Counted from the first letter of the stretch, positions 1 to 12,185 are shown. The stretch is 64,000 nt of DNA from Phytophthora sp. 'mugwort' (GCA_033558025.1 JAUCEF010000001.1:2790001-2854000), one strand, 5' to 3'. A program made the numbers and translations. Notes: generated by a model from the letters alone, not told the origin.

Positions 1-162
1 CACTTCCCACAGTTCGCGCTCCTCGAGCACCATCTGCATCTTGAACTTCCACGTGTGGAAGTTAGTTCCGTCGAACTTGTTAATGCGGGCGGTAGTCGAC
101 GTGGCGTCCATGGCGAAGGCGTAGTCGGGGTCTTGGTCAGGGAAGACGGGGCTTGGGCTCAT
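1..162 (-). CDS. Gag-Pol polyprotein, N-terminal 54 codons (A1, partial)
   Basis: Minus-strand start of a family A Gag-Pol. The ATG at 160-162 lies inside the primer-binding site. The second in-frame ATG (codon 18) has the stronger context (gccATGG) and could be the real start. The visible part is the N-terminal copia-type Gag leader, ending in the region rich in Lys/Trp that begins the gag-polypeptide domain. It is identical in layout to the start of intact copy A6 and runs off the left edge with no break seen. Confidence 0.85.
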   Translation of the reverse strand, partial: MSPSPVFPDQDPDYAFAMDATSTTARINKFDGTNFHTWKFKMQMVLEERELWEV

Positions 163-166
163 AACC

Positions 167-520
167 AAAAGGCTTGGTCACTTGATGGCAAAATGCAAAG
201 TGATCGATTTAGGTCCTTAGTTCGCAAACTCCTTGCTACCTCTAAGCCTACAGTTCTACCTACTGGGTACACTCTACTGGATTCTCTACTGGATACTGAG
301 TTACTTCAGCCAATCAGGGAGTGCCACGTAGAGCCCATCATGTACCCACAATCTTGTACCCACCCATGGCGTAATCGTCCGTGGCGTAAACACCGTCCCA
401 TAAACACCGTGACGTAATCTTCGTCTCGTAATCACAGGATGATTGCGATGCCACTGAGTGAAGGTCATACCGGTATCCTACCGGTATACAGCAGCTGGTC
501 GAGACGTCTCCTTGACAACA
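167..520 (-). repeat. 5' LTR of A1 (354 bp)
   Basis: Full-length family A LTR, sense start TGTTGTCAAGG at 520 and sense end GCCTTTT at 167. It shares a gatcgat variant near the initiator with A2 and A3, where A4, A5 and A6 have gattgat or its complement. Confidence 0.93.
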
Positions 521-900
521 GAACGGAGTCGCCGAGCGCATGAACCGGACGTTGGTGGAGTGTGCGCGTTGCATGCTGGAACATGCTGGATTGCCCAAGA
601 CGTATTGGGGTGAAGCTGTCGTGACAGCTACATTCCTCCGTAATCGGTGTCCGACGCGTGCCATCAACCACGACAAGTCGCCGCACCAGGTTTGGACAGG
701 CAAGAAACCGCTGCTAGCGAACCTCAAGGTGTTCGGTTGCCACGCATACGTGCACGTGCCGAAGGAGAAGCGCACCAAGTTTGACGCTCGGTCGGTGCGC
801 TGTCGGTTCCTGGGATACTCGGAGCATGAGAAAGCGTACCGTTTCGAAGAGACCAAGAGCGGTCGCGTGCTGGTGAGCCGCGACGCGCAGTTTATGGAAG
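521..900 (+). pseudogene. gag-pol fragment, integrase catalytic and C-terminal part (A2, segment 1)
   Basis: Corresponds to residues of about 603-728 of the intact family A Gag-Pol (A6). It begins just before the third catalytic residue of the DD35E integrase (motif GVAERMNRTL) and includes the integrase C-terminal module with VFGCHAYVHVPKEK and FLGYSEHEKAYRF. The frame is cut by the 5' LTR-side neighbour A1 on the left and by B1 on the right. Joined conceptually with 5648-7587 the two pieces total 2,320 nt, the same as A6, so A2 had no indel here before it was split. Confidence 0.88.
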
Positions 901-1250
901 TGATGAAAGGTATGGATCTTGGACACGAAGCTTGTACGAAGCGGAGGGAGGGACGTCGCAGACGGCGGGACCGGAGCGAAGGCACTTGAGGGGTAGAATG
1001 AAGATTCGAAAGTGATTGAATTGTTGGAGCTTACACCCTACTGTTATAGACACGCGACCCTGCGTCCTATCACCTAGTGCATCTAATCAACCATCACTCA
1101 CCGGTGTTCGTCCAATCATCCTACTCGTCTAATCATCGGTGGCGTAAACAACTTACCGTAATCACCATAATCAACGTGGGTTCGGATTGGACCGGCTCGG
1201 GTTAACCGGTTCACGGCTAATAACTGATACCAAACCGGTAACCGTCAATA
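901..1250 (-). repeat. 3' LTR of B1 (350 bp)
   Basis: Sense start TATTGACGGTTACCGG at 1250, sense end CTTTCATCA at 901. It is preceded on the sense strand by the purine tract TGAGGGGGCG (1251-1260), whose TGA is the pol stop. Confidence 0.94.
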
Positions 1251-1257
1251 CGCCCCC

Positions 1258-4200
1258 TCAATGCGAAGTCCCACGAATGCCGAGAGCCGCCGTCAGATCC
1301 GTATGGCGTGGTCCCGCGAGAGCCTTCGTCATGATGTCCGCTAGCATCACAGAAGTCTCGCAGTACTCGAGCTTGACTTCACCGCGCTTCACTTCATCGC
1401 GGATGTGGTGGTACTTGATGTCGATGTGCTTGGCGCGACCGTGGTTTACTGGGTTCTTCGTCATCTTGATGCACGACTGGTTGTCTTCGCGGATCATGAG
1501 CTCGGGTCCAGTCTCATTAGCGGCCGCCAGAATCTCGCGCAGCAGGCGATGAATCCACTTGCCCTCTTGGATCGCCAGACTGAGTGCGATGTACTCCGCC
1601 TCACTCGTAGACAGCGAAACACTTGACTGCTTCTTGCTTCCCCAGCTCACTGGTGCACCCATTAGCATGAACGTGTAGCCGGAAGTCGACTTGCGGTCCG
1701 CGAGGTCGCCAGCCCAGTCCGCGTCCGAGTACCCGCGAAAGTCGATGTTGTCACCCGGCTTGAAGCAGACCCCATGCGTCTTGGTGCCTTGCAGGTAGCG
1801 AAAGATACGCTTGACCGCAACCCAGTGTTCTTCTTGAGGGTTCTCCATGAAGCGCGACGCATAGCCAACGGCGTACGCGATGTCCGGGCGCGTGGCAGTC
1901 ATCAAGTGCATCAGAGCACCAACAGCTTCGCGAAACGGAGCGTTCACCTTGGTCGCTGCGTCACTTGAAATCAGTCGAGTGCTTATGTCGACGGGACTCA
2001 CCACGGCCTTGCACTCGTCCATACCAAAACGCTTGAGAATGTCATCCACATAGCGGCGCTGACACATCGTCACGCTGCCGTCCGGGCCGTCCACCAATTC
2101 GATCCCAAGAACGAACGCGCACTTGCCGCTGTCGGTCATCTCGAAGCGTGTCTTGAGGTCGGTCTTCGTGCGTGAGATCAGTTCGGGTGAACTTCCGGTA
2201 ATCAGCACGTCATCCACGTAGACCAGCACTAGCACGCAGTGACCGTCAACGATCTTGATGTAGAGGCACGGGTCGAACGCCGATACTTGAATGAGCACAC
2301 GAACTCGTCGAAGGTCTCGTTCCACACGCGCGAAGCTTGCTTGAGACCGTAGATCGCCTTCACCAATTCCAGGCAGTCGAAGTCACCGTCGAGATCAACA
2401 CCTTCGGGGACCGCGCAGAACACCAGTTCTTTCATTATCCCGTACAGGAAAGCTGTCACCACGTCGAGTTGGTCGAGGGGCCAGTCAAAATACTTGGTAA
2501 TCGCGATGATCATGCGCAGCGTCACGTACTTGACCACGGGCGAGAACGTCTCGGTGTAGTCGATGCCGTACTTCTGCTTGAACCCTTTGGCCACGAGGCG
2601 CGCCTTGTACTTCTCGATCGATCCGTCCGCTTTGCGCTTGATCTTGAACACCCACTTGGTGCCGATGGCGCGTTGTCCGTTAGGCAACTTGGCAGCACGA
2701 AACACACCACGAAGTCGCATCGATTCGAGCTCAGCACGAATCGCCTTGCGCCAGTGCACTTGGTCGGGGCCGTTCACCGCTTCTTGGAATGTCGTCGGCT
2801 CCGATAGATCGCCTGCTTCGACGGCATTGGCACTTGCACGCCAAAACACAGATGGAGTCGATTCTTCATCTTGGTCTCCAGACTTTTCTTCTTCGTCTGC
2901 GTCTGCTCGGTGCGGAGGGGAGTAGTTCGGCGCACTTGCTTCTTCCAGTCCAGGTCGATGACGCACAGCTCGCGGTTTTCTGGCAGCTTCATCTTCGTCA
3001 CTCGGGCGGCTCTTGCGCTTCCCTGCCTGCGTGTACTCCGTCTGGCGGAAACCATCATTGTCGATGTCGAGCGAGTCGAAGTCCAGGTCGTCGACATCTT
3101 CATCGGAAATCGTCGGTGAAAATCCAAAGGTCGACTCATCGAAGTTGACATCGCGACTGATAACCACCTGCCCCGCCTCGATGTCATAAAGTCGATACGC
3201 CTTGGACACTTCTTCGTAACCCAGGAACAGTCCAGCGCGAGCCTTGGGATCCCACTTGAGCCGCTTCTCCTTCGGAGTCAGAATGTACGTCCGACAGCCG
3301 AACACACGCATGTGCTTCACACTCGGCTTGGAGTTGTAAACGATCTCGAACGGAGTCTTGTGCTCGATCTTGGGTGATGGCAGACGATTCTTCACGTAGA
3401 TGGCAGTCATGGCCGCCTCAGCCCAGAAACACTTGTCCAGCTTAGCGTGATGCAGCATGCTGCGGCCGATCGTGACGATAGTTCGGATAGCTCGCTCTGC
3501 CGTGCCGTTCGTCTGGTGCGCGTACGGAACCGTGGTTTGCTGCTCGATGCCTTCGTCTTCGTAGAAGTCGTTGAGCGAGTTGGTCGCAAACTCACGAGCT
3601 CCGTCGTGCCGCACAAACTTGACCTTCTTGCCGAACTGCTTCTGCACCTTCATGATGTACGTCTTGATGCAGTCTTCGCTCTCCGACTTGGCACGCAGGC
3701 AGAAACCCTTCATGCATCCACTGGCTTCGTCCACGATCAGTAGCAGGTACTTGCTGCCGCCAAGCGAGTTTTCCTCCATGGGTCCGCAGATGTCGAAGTG
3801 GAGCAGCTCAAATGTGTCGTAGCGACGCTTGTCACGGTTGCTTGGGAATGGTTTTTGGACCATTTTACCTTGCTGGCAACCACGACACAGACTTGATCCG
3901 CTCGACTTGGAAGGTGCCTTCGCGTCCTTGATCATGTGGTTGTCGACCATCTTGCGAAGCACCTCAACCGGAGCGTGACCCATGCGCGCGTGCAGGTCGA
4001 CAGTCTTGCCACTCGTCGCCGCATTCGCCGATCGCTGAGGCGTCTGAAGCCAGTAGAGTCCATCCATGAGGTTTGCCGTCGCCACCACTTGCTTGGAGCC
4101 TTTGTGCGCAATCTGCATCTTGGTGCCGTCGAACACCACTTGAAACTTGTCACTTTTGTTGATCTGCGGTACCGAAAGCAGATTCTTGCTCATGCTTGGC

Positions 4201-5288
4201 ACGTACAGCGCGTTCTTGATCTCGATCTCGCGCTCGTCGCCATTGGGCAGAACCACTTGTTCCACGATGGTCCCCACACCCATGATGGCCGCCTTGTTGC
4301 CGTCGGCCACCGAAAGTTCGCCTTCGTTCCGCTCAATCAAATGGACGAACTTGGTCTTGTCGTTGCAGATGTGGTGCGTTGCGCCGCTGTCGACCGCCCA
4401 CATCCCGGACACATTCTTGCCCGTCGAAACCCCACATTCCAGTGAAACCGCGAACGCTACTCGATCGTAGTCGTAGTCGTAGCCGTTGCTGTCGTTTCTC
4501 CACTGGATGTTGTTGGCCCCGCGTCCACGGCCGTTGCCGCCGCGTCTCGGCCCTCGGTTCTCGTCCTTCTGCTTGGTCCAGCACTTGTCAATCGTGTGCC
4601 CCACTTTTCCGCAGTACGTACACTGGCGAGACTCTCGGTCGGTGTTGAACGCCTTGGCCGCGTTCTCCGTCTTCACCGTCGCCGTCTTCTCGCCTTGTCT
4701 CTTGATGTGCTCGTTCGTGAGCACCTTCACGACGTCTTGCGACCGCAGTTCAGCGCTGCTCATCTCCAAGTTCAGCACGACGTTCTCGTAGCTCTTGGGG
4801 AGGCTGCGCAACAAGCAGATCGCCACGTCCTCGTCCTCCATCTTGGCACCGATGCTGCTGAGCTTGGCGCTGATGTTGAGGACCTCGTTGCAATGATGCA
4901 ACACATTGCCGCCTTCCGACATCTCCATGCTGAAGAGTTGGCGCTTCAGGTAGATGCGTCCAGCCTTCTGCGAACCACCGTACAGCGTCTTCAGGCGCGA
5001 CCAGGCAACCCACGCTTCCTCGCAGTCGTCGACCACATGGTGGTAGTCCGCGTCCATGTGGAGCAGCATCAGTCCGAAAGCGATGTTGCTCAACTTGACG
5101 TAGTCGTCCTTGGCCCGCGAGTCCGTGTAGCTTGGCGTCGTCTCACGGTTCACGACATGCCACGTCGACTTGGTCAGGAACACGCCACGCATGTAGCGGT
5201 TCCACGTCGCGTAGTTGTCCCCGTTGAACTTGTCAATGGAGACCTTGGTCGAGGCGTCTTGGGCAGAGGACATGGTGCTTGGGCTCAT
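1258..5288 (-). pseudogene. Gag-Pol polyprotein, frameshifted in RT (B1)
   Basis: Family B Gag-Pol reading leftward from the ATG at 5286-5288. Gag, the zinc knuckle [14 protein letters not shown], protease [11 protein letters not shown]-pre-integrase, integrase and the start of RT (KWVFKIKRK ... [14 protein letters not shown] ... [10 protein letters not shown]) are open. A 7-bp deletion near 2290, relative to B2 and B5, shifts frame at about codon 1000, just before the YVDD box. The remaining frame (about 1258-2290) still encodes YVDDVLITG, the RNase H motifs [16 protein letters not shown] and EDNQSC, and the natural C-terminus. Length 4,031 nt against 4,038 in B5, so this is the only net indel. 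RT and RNase H would not be made as one product. Confidence 0.93.
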
Positions 5289-5292
5289 AACC
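5281..5292 (-). other. Primer-binding site of B1 (half tRNA-iMet type)
   Basis: The sense sequence GGTTATGAGCCC directly follows the 5' LTR with no spacer. See the entry at 32274-32285 for interpretation. Confidence 0.75.
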
Positions 5293-5642
5293 TGATGAAA
5301 GGTATGGATCTTGGACACGAAGCTTGTACGAAGCGGAGGGAGGGACGTCGCAGACGGCGGGACCGGAGCGAAGGCACTTGAGGGGTAGAATGAAGATTCG
5401 AAAGTGATTGAATTGTTGGAGCTTACACCCTACTGTTATAGACACGCGACCCTGCGTCCTATCACCTAGTGCATCTAATCAACCATCACTCACCGGTGTT
5501 CGTCCAATCATCCTACTCGTCTAATCATCGGTGGCGTAAACAACTTACCGTAATCACCATAATCAACGTGGGTTCGGATTGGACCGGCTCGGGTTAACCG
5601 GTTCACGGCTAATAACTGATACCAAACCGGTAACCGTCAATA
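5293..5642 (-). repeat. 5' LTR of B1 (350 bp)
   Basis: Reads identical to the LTR at 901-1250, including the shared variant CCCGAGCCGG near the U3 start (also in the LTR at 44222). Identity indicates recent insertion. Confidence 0.94.
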
Positions 5643-5647
5643 GGAAG

Positions 5648-7587
5648 ACGTCTTCGACAGTGGGAGACGTGACTACCATCAGAGGGAGGTGGTGGTCATT
5701 CAAGATGAAGAGACGACGGATCAAGATTCGTTGCAGTCGGATGAAGACGACAAAGAAGAAGAAGACGAAGAAGCAGCGCGGGACGAAGGTTTTGAACCAG
5801 GCAGCAAGCGACACCCGCGGACGCAGTCGCTGGAAGAAGCTGTGGAAGTTCCAAGTGCCAAGCGGCAGAGTCGACACCTGACTCTGGACGAGATGTCGGC
5901 TGCGGCTCAAGAAAGTCAAGACTTCGAAGCTGCATACGTCGTGAATTCAGTGGGAGAAATGCCGACCACGTTCAAGTCGGCGATGGAATCCAGCGACGCA
6001 GTCAAGTGGAAGGAGGCGTGTGACTCGGAGGTCGAGTCGCTCCGCAAGAACGAGACGTGGATCCTCGTGCCGCTGCCAAAAGGACGCAAGGCAATCGGCA
6101 ACCGATGGGTGTTCCGTGTGAAGGAGAACCAGGCTGGAGAGATCGAACGGTTCAAGGCGCGCCTGGTGGCCAAGGGATTTTCGCAGAAGTACGGCATCGA
6201 CTACGACGAGACTTTCGCGCCAGTGGCCAAGTTCACGTCGATCAGGATCCTGCTCAGTCTGGCGGCCAAGTACAATCTCATGGTGCACCAGATGGATGTC
6301 AAGACAGCTTTCCTGAACGGTTTGTTAGACGAAGACATCTACATGGCACAGCCGGACGGCTACATCGATGAAAAGCACCCGGACTATGTCTGTCAGCTCA
6401 AGCGGTCTCTTTACGGTTTGAAGCAGTCGCCGCGGATGTGGAACAAGACCATCGACGACCTCATGCTCAAGCTAGGGTTCAAGAAGTGCGAGTCTGACCA
6501 CTGCATCTACTTCAAGCGTGACGACCAAGACATGATCTTCGTGGCGCTATATGTCGACGACCTGATCCTCGCAAGTAACAACGACAAGCTGCTCAAGTCG
6601 ACGAAGAAGGCGCTCAGTGACCGTTTCGAGATGACGGACCTGGGCCAGCTCAAGTACTTCCTCGGCATGGAAATCGATCAAGATGTGACGACAGGGAAGG
6701 TGTCGATGCGGCAAACCAAGTTTGCGAAAGACATTCTGGAGAAGTTCAACATGGAGAAGAGCAACCCTGTTAAGACGCCACAGGATCCGGGCCTCAAGCT
6801 GACCAAGGCCATGTGCGAGGGCGGCTGCAAGCACGACGAGACCATGGTAAACGTGCCATACCGGAACGCTGTGGGATGCCTCATGTATCTCATGGTAGGC
6901 ACACGCCCGGACCTCGCAGCAGCAGTGGGAGTTCTCAGCCAGTTTGCAGCAGACCCATGCCCGACACACTGGCAGGCGCTCAAGAGGGTCTTCAGGTACA
7001 TTCAAGGCACGAAGACGCACGGCATCGAGTTTCAAGCGAGCTGCGACGACGGACCCCAAGGCTATTCAGATGCCGACTGGGCTGGAGACATCGAGTCAAG
7101 AAGAAGTACAAGTGGCTACGCATTCATGATGAATGACGGATGCATCAGCTGGAGGAGCAAGAAGCAGCGGACAGTGGCGCTGTCTTCGACGGAAGCTGAG
7201 TACATGGCGCTATCGGAGGCGACACAAGAGGCGGTGTGGCTTAAGGTGTTCCTGTGCGAGCTCGGCGAGATGACAAGCGATGAAGCAATCAAGATCTACG
7301 AGGACAACCAAGGCTCCATCGCGTTGGCCAAGAATCCCGAATTCCACAAGCGCACCAAGCACATCGACATTCGCTACCATTTCGTGCGCGAGAAGGTGGA
7401 AGACGGTCAAGTGGTGCTGCAGTATGTTTCGACAACCGACATGCTGGCGGACATCATGACGAAGCCAATCTCTGCGACGCAGTTCAGTGTGCTCCGGAGC
7501 AAACTCGGCATCGAAGCGCTGAAGGCTGTCGAGTCGAGTGGGAGTGTTGTCAAGGAGACGTCTCGACCAGCTGCTGTATACCGGTAG
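5648..7587 (+). pseudogene. gag-pol fragment, linker, RT and RNase H (A2, segment 2)
   Basis: Continuation of A2 after the B1 insertion; 5643-5647 is the duplicated target. It encodes the acidic linker (DEDDKEEEDEE), RT from WILVPLPKGRKAIGNRWVF through FLNGLLDEDIYMAQPDGY and YVDDLILASN, then RNase H with [19 protein letters not shown] and EDNQGSI, and the terminal MLADIMTK motif. The last 13 residues (VVKETSRPAAVYR) and the TAG stop are encoded inside the 3' LTR. The frame is open throughout, so inactivation is by insertion only. Confidence 0.9.
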
Positions 7588-7898
7588 GATACCGGTATGA
7601 CCTTCACTCAGTGGCATCGCAATCATCCTGTGATTACGAGACGAAGATTACGTCACGGTGTTTATGGGACGGTGTTTACGCCACGGACGATTACGCCATG
7701 GGTGGGTACAAGATTGTGGGTACATGATGGGCTCTACGTGGCACTCCCTGATTGGCTGAAGTAACTCAGTATCCAGTAGAGAATCCAGTAGAGTGTACCC
7801 AGTAGGTAGAACTGTAGGCTTAGAGGTAGCAAGGAGTTTGCGAACTAAGGACCTAAATCGATCACTTTGCATTTTGCCATCAAGTGACCAAGCCTTTT
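7545..7898 (+). repeat. 3' LTR of A2 (354 bp)
   Basis: Starts TGTTGTCAAGG directly after the purine-rich GAGTGGGAG and ends GCCTTTT. Its first 43 bases also encode the Pol C-terminus. Confidence 0.94.
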
Positions 7899-10800
7899 GT
7901 TACTTGCGAGGATCAGGTCGTCGACATATAGCGCCACGAAGATCATGTCTTGGTCGTCACGCTTGAAGTAGATGCAGTGGTCAGACTCGCACTTCTTGAA
8001 CCCTAGCTTGAGCATGAGGTCGTCGATGGTCTTGTTCCACATCCGCGGCGACTGCTTCAAACCGTAAAGAGACCGCTTGAGCTGACAGACATAGTCCGGG
8101 TGCTTTTCATCGATGTAGCCGTCCGGCTGTGCCATGTAGATGTCTTCGTCTAACAAACCGTTCAGGAAAGCTGTCTTGACATCCATCTGGTGCACCATGA
8201 GATTGTACTTGGCCGCCAGACTGAGCAGGATCCTGATCGACGTGAACTTGGCCACTGGCGCGAAAGTCTCGTCGTAGTCGATGCCGTACTTCTGCGAAAA
8301 TCCCTTGGCCACCAGGCGCGCCTTGAACCGTTCGATCTCTCCAGCCTGGTTCTCCTTCACACGGAACACCCATCGGTTGCCGATTGCCTTGCGTCCTTTT
8401 GGCAGCGGCACGAGGATCCACGTCTCGTTCTTGCGGAGCGACTCGACCTCCGAGTCACACGCCTCCTTCCACTTGACTGCGTCGCTGGATTCCATCGCCG
8501 ACTTGAACGTGGTCGGCATTTCTCCCACTGAATTCACGACGTATGCAGCTTCGAAGTCTTGACTTTCTTGAGCCGCAGCCGACATCTCGTCCAGAGTCAG
8601 GTGTCGACTCTGCCGCTTGGCACTTGGAACTTCCACAGCTTCTTCCAGCGACTGCGTCCGCGGGTGTCGCTTGCTGCCTGGTTCAAAACCTTCGTCCCGC
8701 GCTGCTTCTTCGTCTTCTTCTTCTTTGTCGTCTTCATCCGACTGCAACGAATCTTGATCCGTCGTCTCTTCATCTTGAATGACCACCACCTCCCTCTGAT
8801 GGTAGTCACGTCTCCCACTGTCGAAGACGTCTTCCATAAACTGCGCGTCGCGGCTCACCAGCACGCGACCGCTCTTGGTCTCTTCGAAACGGTACGCTTT
8901 CTCATGCTCCGAGTATCCCAGGAACCGACAGCGCACCGACCGAGCGTCAAACTTGGTGCGCTTCTCCTTCGGCACGTGCACGTACGCGTGGCAACCGAAC
9001 ACCTTGAGGTTCGCTAGCAGCGGTTTCTTGCCTGTCCAAACCTGGTGCGGCGACTTGTCGTGGTTGATGGCACGCGTCGGACACCGATTACGGAGGAATG
9101 TAGCTGTCACGACAGCTTCACCCCAATACGTCTTGGGCAATCCAGCATGTTCCAGCATGCAACGCGCACACTCCACCAACGTCCGGTTCATGCGCTCGGC
9201 GACTCCGTTCAGCTGAGGCGTGTATGGCGGCGTGAACTTCTGCATGATACCACGGTCCGCACAGAACTTGGCCATCTCACCCGAAGTGTACTCGCCGCCG
9301 TTGTCGCTCCGCAGCATTTTCACGCGCTTGCCAGTCTGGGTCTCAGCTAACGCGACGAATTGCGCGAACTTGTCGGCCACCTCGGACTTGTTGCGCAGCA
9401 AGTACACCACACAGAAGTGCGACTTGTCATCGATAAACGTGACAAAATAGCGCTTGCCTCCAAAGGTCGGCGTCTGCATGGGACCGCATACATCACTGTG
9501 TACGACTTCTAGCACTTGCTTGGCACGGTTTGGCGACGTCTTCATGTAGCTTACTCGCGTTTGCTTGCCGAGTGAGCATCCGTCGCACAGCTCCCACTGC
9601 TTCACCGACGCCATGTCGATACCAACACCGTAGCCCTTCTTGACGATGGCGTCTAGACCGCCATGGCCGATGTGACCAAGTCGAAGGTGCCAGAGGTACG
9701 ACGTGGTGTCCCCTTGGCGATCCTTCGAACTTGCCGCATTGGCCTCGTCAGGCATCATCGGAGTCATGCACAGCTTGAACAGTCCTTTGCCCTCACGAGC
9801 GCCGAGCTTCCACTTGAGACTCTTCGTTTCAGCGAAGCACCCGTCGCTCTCGAAGATAACTGGCCCGACGTCCTTAGTGAACCGACCAACCGAAAACAGG
9901 TTGCGCGACAGCTTCGGAATGTGCCACACGTTCGTGAGTACACCCTTCTTCATGCCGCGCGGGGTCTTCATCGACATCACAATGTCGCCGGTCCCCACAG
10001 CCTGAACCACACCGTCGTCCGCGAGATGCACGTCCACCGGAGAGATCTTCTTGTAGTTCTTCATGTACTCCTTCGAGTACGTCATGTGCTGCGTCGCACC
10101 TGAGTCGACCAGCCACACTCCATTCGACTTGGAGGCACCCGTGTTACCACCAACCGAGAAGAGGAAGTCGCCAGAGTCATCTTCACTCTGCGCGACATTC
10201 GCTCGTTGCGGCCTCTGCCGCTCCGCGTTCTCGCGGATTCGCACCGGACACTTGGCGATCCAATGTCCGTGCTCGCCACAGTAGTGACAGGCACTAGTCT
10301 TCTGCGCCTGCCGACCCTTGCGCTTATTGTCGCTTGTCATGAACGCTTGACCTTGACCGTGCGCGGTGCCGTCCGTACCGCCACCTTGTTCCTTGCGCTT
10401 CATGTCCTCATGAAGCAGCCGAGACGTCACGAGTTCCCACGACAGTGAGTCGGCTCTCGACTCCAACGCCGTGATCAGGAACTGGTACGACTCGCTCAGA
10501 CTTCCCAAAAGCGTGATCACCAAGTCGTCCTCGCTGACCGGAGCGCCCACTGCGTCGAGCTGCTCCGCCAGCGTCTTGATCTTGTTGATGTGCTCCAGCA
10601 CATCATCACCTTCGTCCATCATCGTCGTGAAGAAACGCCGACGAAGAAAGAGCTTGTTGGCCAAACTCTTCTTCTCGAAGTGTCCTTCCAGTCTTGACCA
10701 TGCATCATGCGCGCCACTCGCCGAGCGAACCAGCGGCAGCTGCGAATCCTCCATCGCGAGACAGATCATCGCCAGCGCCTTGCGCGACTTCTTCCGAAAG

Positions 10801-11015
10801 AGCGCTTGATCCGCCGCAGTCTGGCAGTGCTCCAGCTTCACTTCCCCACTTGTCACTTCCCACAGTTCGCGCTCCTCGAGCACCATCTGCATCTTGAACT
10901 TCCACGTGTGGAAGTTAGTTCCGTCGAACTTGTTAATGCGGGCGGTAGTCGACGTGGCGTCCATGGCGAAGGCGTAGTCGGGGTCTTGGTCAGGGAAGAC
11001 GGGGCTTGGGCTCAT
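7899..11015 (-). pseudogene. Gag-Pol polyprotein, residues 1-1039 (A3, interrupted in RT)
   Basis: Open minus-strand frame from the ATG at 11013-11015. In order: copia-type Gag, zinc knuckle CHYCGEHGHWIAKC, protease LVDSGATQH, GAG-pre-integrase (WHLRLGH ... CDGC), DD35E integrase (HSDVCGP, RSDNGGEY, GVAERMNRTL), acidic linker, and RT up to the catalytic YVDDLILASN. A2 cuts the gene six residues after YVDD, so thumb and RNase H are separated and lie off the window. No frameshift or stop is seen. The polymerase active site remains but the product would be truncated. Confidence 0.92.
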
Positions 11016-11019
11016 AACC

Positions 11020-11373
11020 AAAAGGCTTGGTCACTTGATGGCAAAATGCAAAGTGATCGATTTAGGTCCTTAGTTCGCAAACTCCTTGCTACCTCTAAGC
11101 CTACAGTTCTACCTACTGGGTACACTCTACTGGATTCTCTACTGGATACTGAGTTACTTCAGCCAATCAGGGAGTGCCACGTAGAGCCCATCATGTACCC
11201 ACAATCTTGTACCCACCCATGGCGTAATCGTCCGTGGCGTAAACACCGTCCCATAAACACCGTGACGTAATCTTCGTCTCGTAATCACATGATGATTGCG
11301 ATGCCACTGAGTGAAGGTCATACCGGTATCCTACCGGTATACAGCAGCTGGTCGAGACGTCTCCTTGACAACA
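11020..11373 (-). repeat. 5' LTR of A3 (354 bp)
   Basis: Full-length family A LTR. It shares the variant atcatgtg (sense) with the 5' LTR of A4, where A1, A2, A5 and A6 have atcctgtg. Confidence 0.93.
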
Positions 11374-11955
11374 CGAAGGAGAAGCGACTCAAGTGGGATC
11401 CCAAGGCTCGCGCCGGATTGTTTCTGGGTTACGAAGAAGTGTCCAAGGCGTATCGACTTTATGACATCGAGGCGGGGCAGGTGGTCATCAGTCGCGATGT
11501 CAACTTCGATGAATCAACCTTTGGATTTTCACCGTCGATTTCTGATGAAGATGTCGACGACCTGGACTTCGACTCGCTCGACATCGACGATGATGGTCCG
11601 CGCCAGACGGAGTACAAACAGGCAGGGAAGCGCAAGAGCCGCCCGAGTGACGAAGATGAAGCTGCCAGAAGACCGCGCGCTGTGCGTCATCGACCTGGAC
11701 TGGAAGAAGCAAGTGCACCGAACGACTCCCCTTCGCACCGAACAGACGCAGATGAAGAAGAAAAGTCTGGAGACCAAGATGAAGAATCGACTCCATCTGT
11801 GTTTTGGCGTGCAAGTGCCAACGCGGTCGAAGCAGCCGTGGACTTATCGGAGCCGTCGACATTCCAAGAAGCGGTCAACGGCCCGGACCAATTGCACTGG
11901 CGCAAGGCGATTCGTGCTGAGTTAAAGTCGATGCGACTTCGTGGTGTGTTTCGTG
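11374..11955 (+). pseudogene. gag-pol fragment, integrase C-terminus and linker (C1, segment 1)
   Basis: Equivalent to residues of about 672-866 of intact C3. Starts at [21 protein letters not shown] of the integrase C-terminal module, runs through the Asp/Glu-rich linker ([15 protein letters not shown]) and ends at RLRGVFR, just upstream of RT, where A4 is inserted. Open frame. The left edge is the A3 LTR. Confidence 0.88.
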
Positions 11956-12185
11956 AGTTGTCAAGGAGACGTCTCGACCAGCTGCTGTATACCGGTAGGA
12001 TACCGGTATGACCTTCACTCAGTGGCATCGCACTCATCATGTGATTACGAGACGAAGATTACGTCACGGTGTTTATGGGACGGTGTTTACGCCACGGACG
12101 ATTACGCCATGGGTGGGTACAAGATTGTGGGTACATGATGGGCTCTACGTGGCACTCCCTGATTGGCTGAAGTAACTCAGTATCC
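11956..12185 (+). repeat. 5' LTR of A4, segment 1 (230 bp)
   Basis: First 230 bp of the LTR, beginning AGTTGTC instead of TGTTGTC. It is interrupted after cagtatcc by C2 and continues at 21663. Confidence 0.92.

Larger units (their letters stand above)
1..520 (-). mobile_element. Family A copia retrotransposon A1, 5' end only (runs off left edge)
   Basis: A complete 354-bp family A LTR in minus orientation (167-520) is followed leftward by the primer-binding site and the first 54 codons of gag. The rest lies outside the window. The LTR edge at 520/521 abuts family A integrase sequence of the opposite strand, so A1 inserted into element A2. The first five flanking bases (521-525, gaacg) would be the target duplication, but the other end is not visible. 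Confidence 0.93.
901..5642 (-). mobile_element. Family B copia element B1, complete (4,742 bp)
   Basis: Complete B element in minus orientation, bounded by 350-bp LTRs that read as identical and flanked by the unambiguous target duplication ggaag (896-900 and 5643-5647). The gag-pol has a 7-bp deletion, so it is non-autonomous despite its young LTRs. Inserted in A2 pol. Confidence 0.95.
521..7898 (+). mobile_element. Family A element A2, 3' part, split by B1
   Basis: A2 runs from mid-integrase (521) to the end of its 3' LTR (7898). B1 interrupts it at 901-5642; ggaag at 896-900 is repeated at 5643-5647. A2's 5' half and 5' LTR lie left of the window beyond A1. At 7898/7899 its 3' LTR abuts minus-strand family A pol, so A2 itself inserted into A3; gttac at 7899-7903 is the expected target duplication, whose partner is off the window. 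Confidence 0.92.
7899..11373 (-). mobile_element. Family A element A3, 5' part, truncated by A2 insertion
   Basis: Minus-orientation A element: 5' LTR 11020-11373, primer site 11008-11019, and gag-pol down to 7899 where A2 was inserted. Its 3' part lies left of the window. At 11373/11374 it abuts plus-strand family C pol, so A3 inserted into C1; cgaag at 11374-11378 is the expected target duplication. Confidence 0.92.

Noticed and set aside
5641..5642. Trimming B/C LTRs to canonical TG...CA ends
   Set aside because: With TGATGAAAGG...CCGTCA the flanks would be ggaag and atagg, which do not match; keeping ATA in the LTR gives perfect ggaag repeats.
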